45,198 bases of DNA, taken from the NCBI GenBank assembly GCA_035478255.1, contig DATIJV010000038.1, positions 1-45,198 of the forward strand, written 5' to 3'. Below, one piece after another: positions 41,192-45,198 of this stretch. The position numbers were made by a program, and so were the translations under genes. This DNA is from DATIJJ01 sp035478255. Lineage in GTDB: Bacteria; Pseudomonadota; Gammaproteobacteria; DSM-16500. The first letter of the stretch is position 1. Each line of letters starts with the position of its first letter. Below the pieces are notes generated by a model. It searched no databases, was not told the DNA's origin, and saw nothing but the letters and a program-made list of their open reading frames with translations.

Positions 41192-41356
41192 TATACCATG
41201 CGCGGCCATAATTTGAGGTTTTTTTCGCCCAGATGTGAGTCAGATTGCAGCGAAAAAAATGCGAACATAGCCGTTTCTATGTGAGCATTTTTTTCGCTGC
41301 AAGATAGCTCGCAGATGGGATGCAAAAAACCTCAAATTATGGCCGCGCATGGTATA
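41192..41356. repeat. 165-bp long inverted repeat (MITE-like palindrome)
   Basis: Perfect 33-bp outer arms, 41192-41224 (starting TATACCATGCGCGGCC) and 41324-41356. Perfect 16-bp inner arms GCAGCGAAAAAAATGC (41247-41262) and 41285-41300. An apical ACATAG/CTATGT stem crowns it. The stretches between the outer and inner arms pair imperfectly (CCCA..TG.GAG.. on both strands). It fills most of the gap between the MFS start and the ihfA stop, whose last base is nine bases away. It has no open frame. It differs in sequence from the other palindromes in this window. Confidence 0.9.
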
Positions 41357-41364
41357 CCTTCCGT

Positions 41365-41694
41365 TTATTCTGTGTCCCGTGCTGACGAAGTTTTTTGGAC
41401 TTCATTCCCTGCGTAAACCTCAACCCGCGCTCGAAGCTTCTGACCACTTCGAAACGTTACCACTCGTCGAGCAGAAACAGGTATAGGTTCTCCAGTTTTA
41501 GGATTTCTTCCAGGACGCTCGTTTTTATCATGCAACTCAAAATTACCAAATCCAGAAAGCTTGACTTGCTGGCCGCTTTCCAAGGCCTTGCAAACTGCTT
41601 CAAAATATAATTCAACAATTTCTTTTGTGTCGCGTTTGGATATGCCAATACCATTAAACAAATGTTCTGATATATCTGCTTTTGTTAGCGCCAT
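41365..41694 (-). CDS. ihfA: Integration host factor, alpha subunit
   Basis: A 109-residue DNA-bending protein that with IHF-beta kinks DNA for recombination, replication and promoter control. MALTKADISEHLFNGIGISKRDTKEIVELYF is the alpha-type N terminus, and RPGRNPKTGEPIPVSARRVVTFRSGQKLR is the beta-arm with the intercalating Pro. The C terminus is about 10 residues longer than E. coli IhfA (99 aa), with a polar tail. It lies directly after pheT, two bases beyond its stop, as in E. coli. RBS is AAGGGG, inside the end of pheT. Confidence 0.96.
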   Translation of the reverse strand: MALTKADISEHLFNGIGISKRDTKEIVELYFEAVCKALESGQQVKLSGFGNFELHDKNERPGRNPKTGEPIPVSARRVVTFRSGQKLRARVEVYAGNEVQKTSSARDTE

Positions 41695-41696
41695 AA

Positions 41697-44078
41697 TTAG
41701 CCCCTTAGTTCAGCAGCGAACTGTTCTTTCAAAGTGACGATGATTTGCTCCATCAAAGCAGCTACCTCTTCGTCTACCAGTGTGCGCGATGAATGCTGTA
41801 AAGTTAAGGATAACGCTACACTCTTATGTCCTTCCTTGACCCCTTTGCCCTGATATACATCAAATATATTAAGGGCTTGCAGTAATCCACCTGCCACATG
41901 AGTTATTGTATCCTGAATTAAGCGTATTGGTACAGCTTGATCCACTAAAATTGCAATATCCCGCCGGATTTCAGGAAATCGGGAAATTTCCTGGAAATGC
42001 GGCAGCTTCGCGGGTTCCAAGCCTTCCAACAGCAGTTCAAACAAAATAACTGTACCTGATAGACTCAACTCCTGGGCCAAGCGTGGATGCAGCACGCCTA
42101 AGACTCCCAAATACATTCCATCACGATAAATGTCTGCATTTTGACCAGGATGCAGGGCTGGATGATGGGCCGGTTTAAATTCAACAAGCTTCATATCTGA
42201 AGTCAAATTCAACAAATGTTCAATGTCGCCTTTTACATCATAAAAATCTGCTGTACGGGCGGGAACCCCCCATTGTTCAGGGAAAACATTTCCACACACT
42301 AAACCACTCAAAACATTTTGTTGCCGAAGTACATCATTTTTTACAATATAACGCAAACCGGTTTCAAATATTTTCGCGCGTTCTTGCTGGCGATTCTGGT
42401 TATATATTAAAGTATTAATCAACCCCGGCCACAAAGAGGTCCGCATGACCGACATTTCAGTTGTGATGGGATTGAGTAATTCTTTTGCTTGTATATCGGG
42501 ATCAAATAATTGCTGAATTTTTTTATCAATAAAACTATAAGCAATAATCTCCTGATATCCTTTATCACAAAACAGATGACGTATCACTGACAAAGAAATC
42601 TTTTTTTCTGAAAAAGGATTCATTTGCATACCAGAAACGGGAAGATGTTCTGGAACTTTATCATAGCCATATATACGAATGATTTCTTCAATTAAATCAA
42701 TTTCAACTGTAATATCAAATCGTCGGGCAGGAACTGTGACATTCCATCCTTCTTGGCTTTTTTCAGTCATAAAACCTAACGATTGTAAAATTTTTTCGAT
42801 TTGATGCTCGTTGAAATTGATTCCCAGTATTTTATGAATGCGATCACTGCGTAATGTAATTATTTTTTTTTGCGGCAAATATTTTTCATTGATTTTATCA
42901 ATGACAGGGCCAGGCGTACCGCCTGCAATTTCCAGAATCAGTCGCGTTGCGCGTTCAATCGCATTCACTTGCAATGCAGGATCGACTCCGCGCTCGAATC
43001 GATAAGAAGATTCTGAATTTAATTTATAGTGACGACTTGTTCGCGCGACACACATAGGCTGAAAAAAAGCACTTTCAAGAAAAATATTTTGCGTGAGCAA
43101 CGTCACACCGGATTCCATTCCTCCCATCACGCCAGCTATGGCAAGCGGTTTTTCAGTATCTGCGATGATCAAGGTGCTTGAATCGAGCGTGACTTTTTCA
43201 CCATTCAACAATTCTAGTGATTCATCCACTTTTGCCATCCGCACATGAATTCCATCTGAAATTTTTTCGAGATCAAATGCATGCATAGGTTGGCCGAGTT
43301 CCAGCATCACGTAATTCATAATATCGACTATTGGACTGATACAACGTACGCCGCCACGACGTAATCGCTCTTGCATCCATACAGGTGTCATAGCGTCTGC
43401 TGCAACATTACGAATAACGCGGCCGACATAATGCGGACATTCTTCGCTCGCATCCAGTTGAATAGAGAGATTATCGGAAATTTTTGCATCTATTTTAGAG
43501 ATACCAGGAATACGCGCTGTAGTTTGTGTAATGGCAGAAACATCTTGTGCTAATCCCAATATACTCAAACAATCGCCTCGATTAGGGGTGATAGAAACAT
43601 CCAGAATATGATCAGTTAAATCTAAATAATCCCACACATCTCTGCCAATCGGTGCATCGGGCGGCAGAACAATTAAGCCTTCACTGTCTTCACCTGCCAG
43701 ACCTAACTCGGAAGCTGAACATAACATGCCGTGAGAAAATACGCCACGTAATTTTCCAGCTTTAATTTTCGTGTTATCAGGCAATAATGCACCAACCAAA
43801 GCGACAGCTGTCATCATTTCGGGCTTAACATTTTTAGCACCGCAAACAATGGATAATGTTTCAGGACCGCCTGCATTGACTTCACAGACTTGCAAACGAT
43901 CAGCTGCTGGATGCTTTTCTACACGCAATACTTTTCCGACGACCACGCCTGAAAATTTTTCTGCAACGGGGACGACTTCTTCAATTTCCAAACCTGCCAT
44001 CGTTAAATTTTCACATAAATCTTCACGACTTAATTCAGGATTTACCCATTCGCGCAGCCAACGCTCGCTTAATCTCAT
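41697..44078 (-). CDS. pheT: Phenylalanyl-tRNA synthetase beta subunit
   Basis: A 793-residue subunit of the alpha2-beta2 synthetase that charges tRNA-Phe, close to the E. coli length of 795. The N-terminal EMAP-like tRNA-binding domain (about 40-150: VVVGKVLRVEKHPAADRLQVCEVN) is followed by the B3/B4 editing domain, the B5 domain, the catalytic-like core and the FDX-ACB anticodon-recognition tail (SRFPEIRRDIAILV). The longest frame starts at TTG 44090; ATG 44078 after TTGGAG is the natural start. It follows pheS by 15 bases and precedes ihfA. Confidence 0.96.
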   Translation of the reverse strand: MRLSERWLREWVNPELSREDLCENLTMAGLEIEEVVPVAEKFSGVVVGKVLRVEKHPAADRLQVCEVNAGGPETLSIVCGAKNVKPEMMTAVALVGALLPDNTKIKAGKLRGVFSHGMLCSASELGLAGEDSEGLIVLPPDAPIGRDVWDYLDLTDHILDVSITPNRGDCLSILGLAQDVSAITQTTARIPGISKIDAKISDNLSIQLDASEECPHYVGRVIRNVAADAMTPVWMQERLRRGGVRCISPIVDIMNYVMLELGQPMHAFDLEKISDGIHVRMAKVDESLELLNGEKVTLDSSTLIIADTEKPLAIAGVMGGMESGVTLLTQNIFLESAFFQPMCVARTSRHYKLNSESSYRFERGVDPALQVNAIERATRLILEIAGGTPGPVIDKINEKYLPQKKIITLRSDRIHKILGINFNEHQIEKILQSLGFMTEKSQEGWNVTVPARRFDITVEIDLIEEIIRIYGYDKVPEHLPVSGMQMNPFSEKKISLSVIRHLFCDKGYQEIIAYSFIDKKIQQLFDPDIQAKELLNPITTEMSVMRTSLWPGLINTLIYNQNRQQERAKIFETGLRYIVKNDVLRQQNVLSGLVCGNVFPEQWGVPARTADFYDVKGDIEHLLNLTSDMKLVEFKPAHHPALHPGQNADIYRDGMYLGVLGVLHPRLAQELSLSGTVILFELLLEGLEPAKLPHFQEISRFPEIRRDIAILVDQAVPIRLIQDTITHVAGGLLQALNIFDVYQGKGVKEGHKSVALSLTLQHSSRTLVDEEVAALMEQIIVTLKEQFAAELRG

Positions 44079-44093
44079 GCAAATCTCCAACGC

Positions 44094-45107
44094 TTAAAAC
44101 TGTTTTAAGAAACGTAAATCATTTTCAAATAAATATCGTAAATCTGTAATGCCATAACGCAGCATGGTCAAACGATCCAATCCAGCGCCGAATGCCCAGC
44201 CAGTATAACGTTCACTGTCGATATCAACAAAACGAAACACGTTGGGATGCACCATACCGCAGCCAAGCACTTCTAACCACCCGGTATTTTTACAAATACG
44301 ACAACCTTTTCCGCGGCAATTCTGGCAGCCAATATCAACTTCCGCTGAAGGTTCTGTGAACGGAAAATACGATGCGCGGAATCGAATGGGAACTTTCGCC
44401 TCGAAGAAAGCTTGTAAAAACTGAATCAGAATATTCTTGAGATCAGCAAAGCTGACATTCTTATCGACCATTAATCCTTCTACTTGATGAAACATCGGTG
44501 TATGGGTCAAATCAAAATCGCGGCGATAAACCCGTCCCATGGCAATAATACGCAGAGGCGGTTGGGTCGTTTCCATGACACGAATTTGTACCGATGAAGT
44601 TTGCGTGCGCAACACGGTGTTGTCGGGAAAATAAAAAGTGTCTTGCATGGCACGCGCCGGATGCATAGCAGGAATATTTAATGCTTCGAAATTATGGTAG
44701 TCATCTTCAATTTCAGGACCATCCAGTGTGATAAAACCCATTTGACTGAATAATTGCTCAATCCTTTCTCGGGTTTGAGTGACAGGATGCAGCGTACCAA
44801 AATCAGAGTGACGCCCAGGCAAACTGACGTCAATAGATTCCGCTCTGAGTTGGCTCGCAATTTGCTGCTGCTGCAATGAAAACAAACGCTGCTCAATGAG
44901 GTCTTGAATTTTTTCTTTAATCAGATTGACATGCTGGCCTCTGGCCGGACGCTCGGCGGGAGGAAGATCTCCGAGAGTTTTTAAATATTCTGTTAATTTG
45001 CCTTTTTTACCTAAATAGTAGACACGGTAATGATCGAGATTTTTTAAATCATCGGTTGCGTGAATTTCTTGCGTGGCTTGTTTTAATATTGCATCGAGAT
45101 CCATCAT
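44094..45107 (-). CDS. pheS: Phenylalanyl-tRNA synthetase alpha subunit
   Basis: A 337-residue class II synthetase subunit holding the active site. After an N-terminal coiled coil (about 1-85), motif 2 is RVYRRDFDLTHTPMFHQVEGL and motif 3 is GAGLDRLTMLRYGI. A Cys-rich loop, CQNCRGKGCRICKNTGW, stands before LEVLGCGMVHPNVF; many bacterial PheS proteins have it, E. coli does not, and it may hold a metal. Two ATGs in a row (45107 and 45104) leave the start open by one codon; GGGTGA lies upstream. First gene of pheS-pheT-ihfA. Confidence 0.96.
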   Translation of the reverse strand: MMDLDAILKQATQEIHATDDLKNLDHYRVYYLGKKGKLTEYLKTLGDLPPAERPARGQHVNLIKEKIQDLIEQRLFSLQQQQIASQLRAESIDVSLPGRHSDFGTLHPVTQTRERIEQLFSQMGFITLDGPEIEDDYHNFEALNIPAMHPARAMQDTFYFPDNTVLRTQTSSVQIRVMETTQPPLRIIAMGRVYRRDFDLTHTPMFHQVEGLMVDKNVSFADLKNILIQFLQAFFEAKVPIRFRASYFPFTEPSAEVDIGCQNCRGKGCRICKNTGWLEVLGCGMVHPNVFRFVDIDSERYTGWAFGAGLDRLTMLRYGITDLRYLFENDLRFLKQF

Positions 45108-45198
45108 AAGTGTTCACCCAATTATATACCTCTCACTAATGATTTTTAGGTGTTTCTAGCTTCCCATCTGCGGGTTATCTTGTACGCTAAAAAATGCT
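45108..45198 (-). other. Upstream region of pheS, no gene identified
   Basis: Ninety-one bases to the window end. A TATAAT occurs on the minus strand near 45125, but it would leave almost no leader before the pheS ATG. No attenuator hairpin or pheM-type leader peptide rich in Phe is visible, and the short open stretch towards the edge is too small to judge. rplT would be expected further upstream by synteny. Confidence 0.4.

Noticed and set aside
1..45198. tRNA, rRNA, integrase, transposase or replication origin
   Set aside because: I looked for conserved tRNA arms, rRNA segments, DDE/tyrosine recombinase motifs and DnaA-box clusters and saw none.

Overview
The window looks like the chromosome of an AT-rich gammaproteobacterium, probably a Legionellales-type (Coxiella/Legionella-like) bacterium. 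The order pheS-pheT-ihfA is the enteric/gammaproteobacterial one. Type IV pilus genes, an Mla-type lipid transporter, a Kdo hydroxylase and an FMN-riboswitch riboflavin operon also fit a Gram-negative gammaproteobacterium. The order-level placement is inference from gene content and base composition, without any database search.

Layout. 0-4 kb: pilT and a type IV pilin, then a large unrecognised membrane protein. 4-8.4 kb (minus): a four-ATPase-domain ABC-F protein that is a YheS-Uup fusion, and a HigB/HigA toxin-antitoxin pair. 8.4-11.7 kb (minus): a tightly overlapped Mla/MCE operon (STAS-MlaE, MlaF, MlaD, PqiC-like lipoprotein). 11.7-15.4 kb: a thiolase, a divergent serB-like/serA pair for serine synthesis, and a cold-shock protein. 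15.6-21.3 kb: LPS-modifying Kdo hydroxylase, a lone cyclic-nucleotide-binding protein, small secreted proteins, an amino-acid permease, YqjD/ElaB-like membrane proteins and a secreted papain-fold peptidase. 21.4-24 kb: FMN riboswitch with ribE-ribBA-ribH. 24.1-30.4 kb (minus): a 2.1-kaa two-partner-secretion exoprotein with GLUG repeats. 30.6-32.7 kb (minus): a membrane spermidine-synthase-like protein and a DinJ/YafQ pair with a clear promoter/operator. 32.8-39.3 kb: a complete RND efflux operon plus a phosphoribosyltransferase. 39.4-45.2 kb: a small secreted protein, an MFS transporter, ihfA, pheT and pheS.

The most unusual content is between the genes. At least three unrelated families of strongly palindromic elements sit at gene ends. 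(1) A 137-141 bp element, two full copies and one cut by the window start, has ends that are 25-base polypyrimidine/polypurine mirror repeats and are also inverted repeats of each other. An apical hairpin differs between copies by compensatory changes, and both full copies fill convergent intergenic gaps. (2) A 260-bp element folds as a branched, cloverleaf-like palindrome with 25-bp terminal inverted repeats. Its CACTGTAA end motif also brackets one copy of family 1. (3) A 165-bp long inverted repeat lies next to ihfA. Simpler REP-like hairpins occur at six other sites. No transposase is present, so these would be non-autonomous (MITE/REP-like).

Several starts were moved from the longest open frame on ribosome-binding-site evidence: mlaE, thiolase, kdoO, the cNMP protein, the small lipoprotein, the exoprotein, the spermidine-synthase-like gene, the efflux adaptor, the small secreted protein at 39.4 kb, and pheT.
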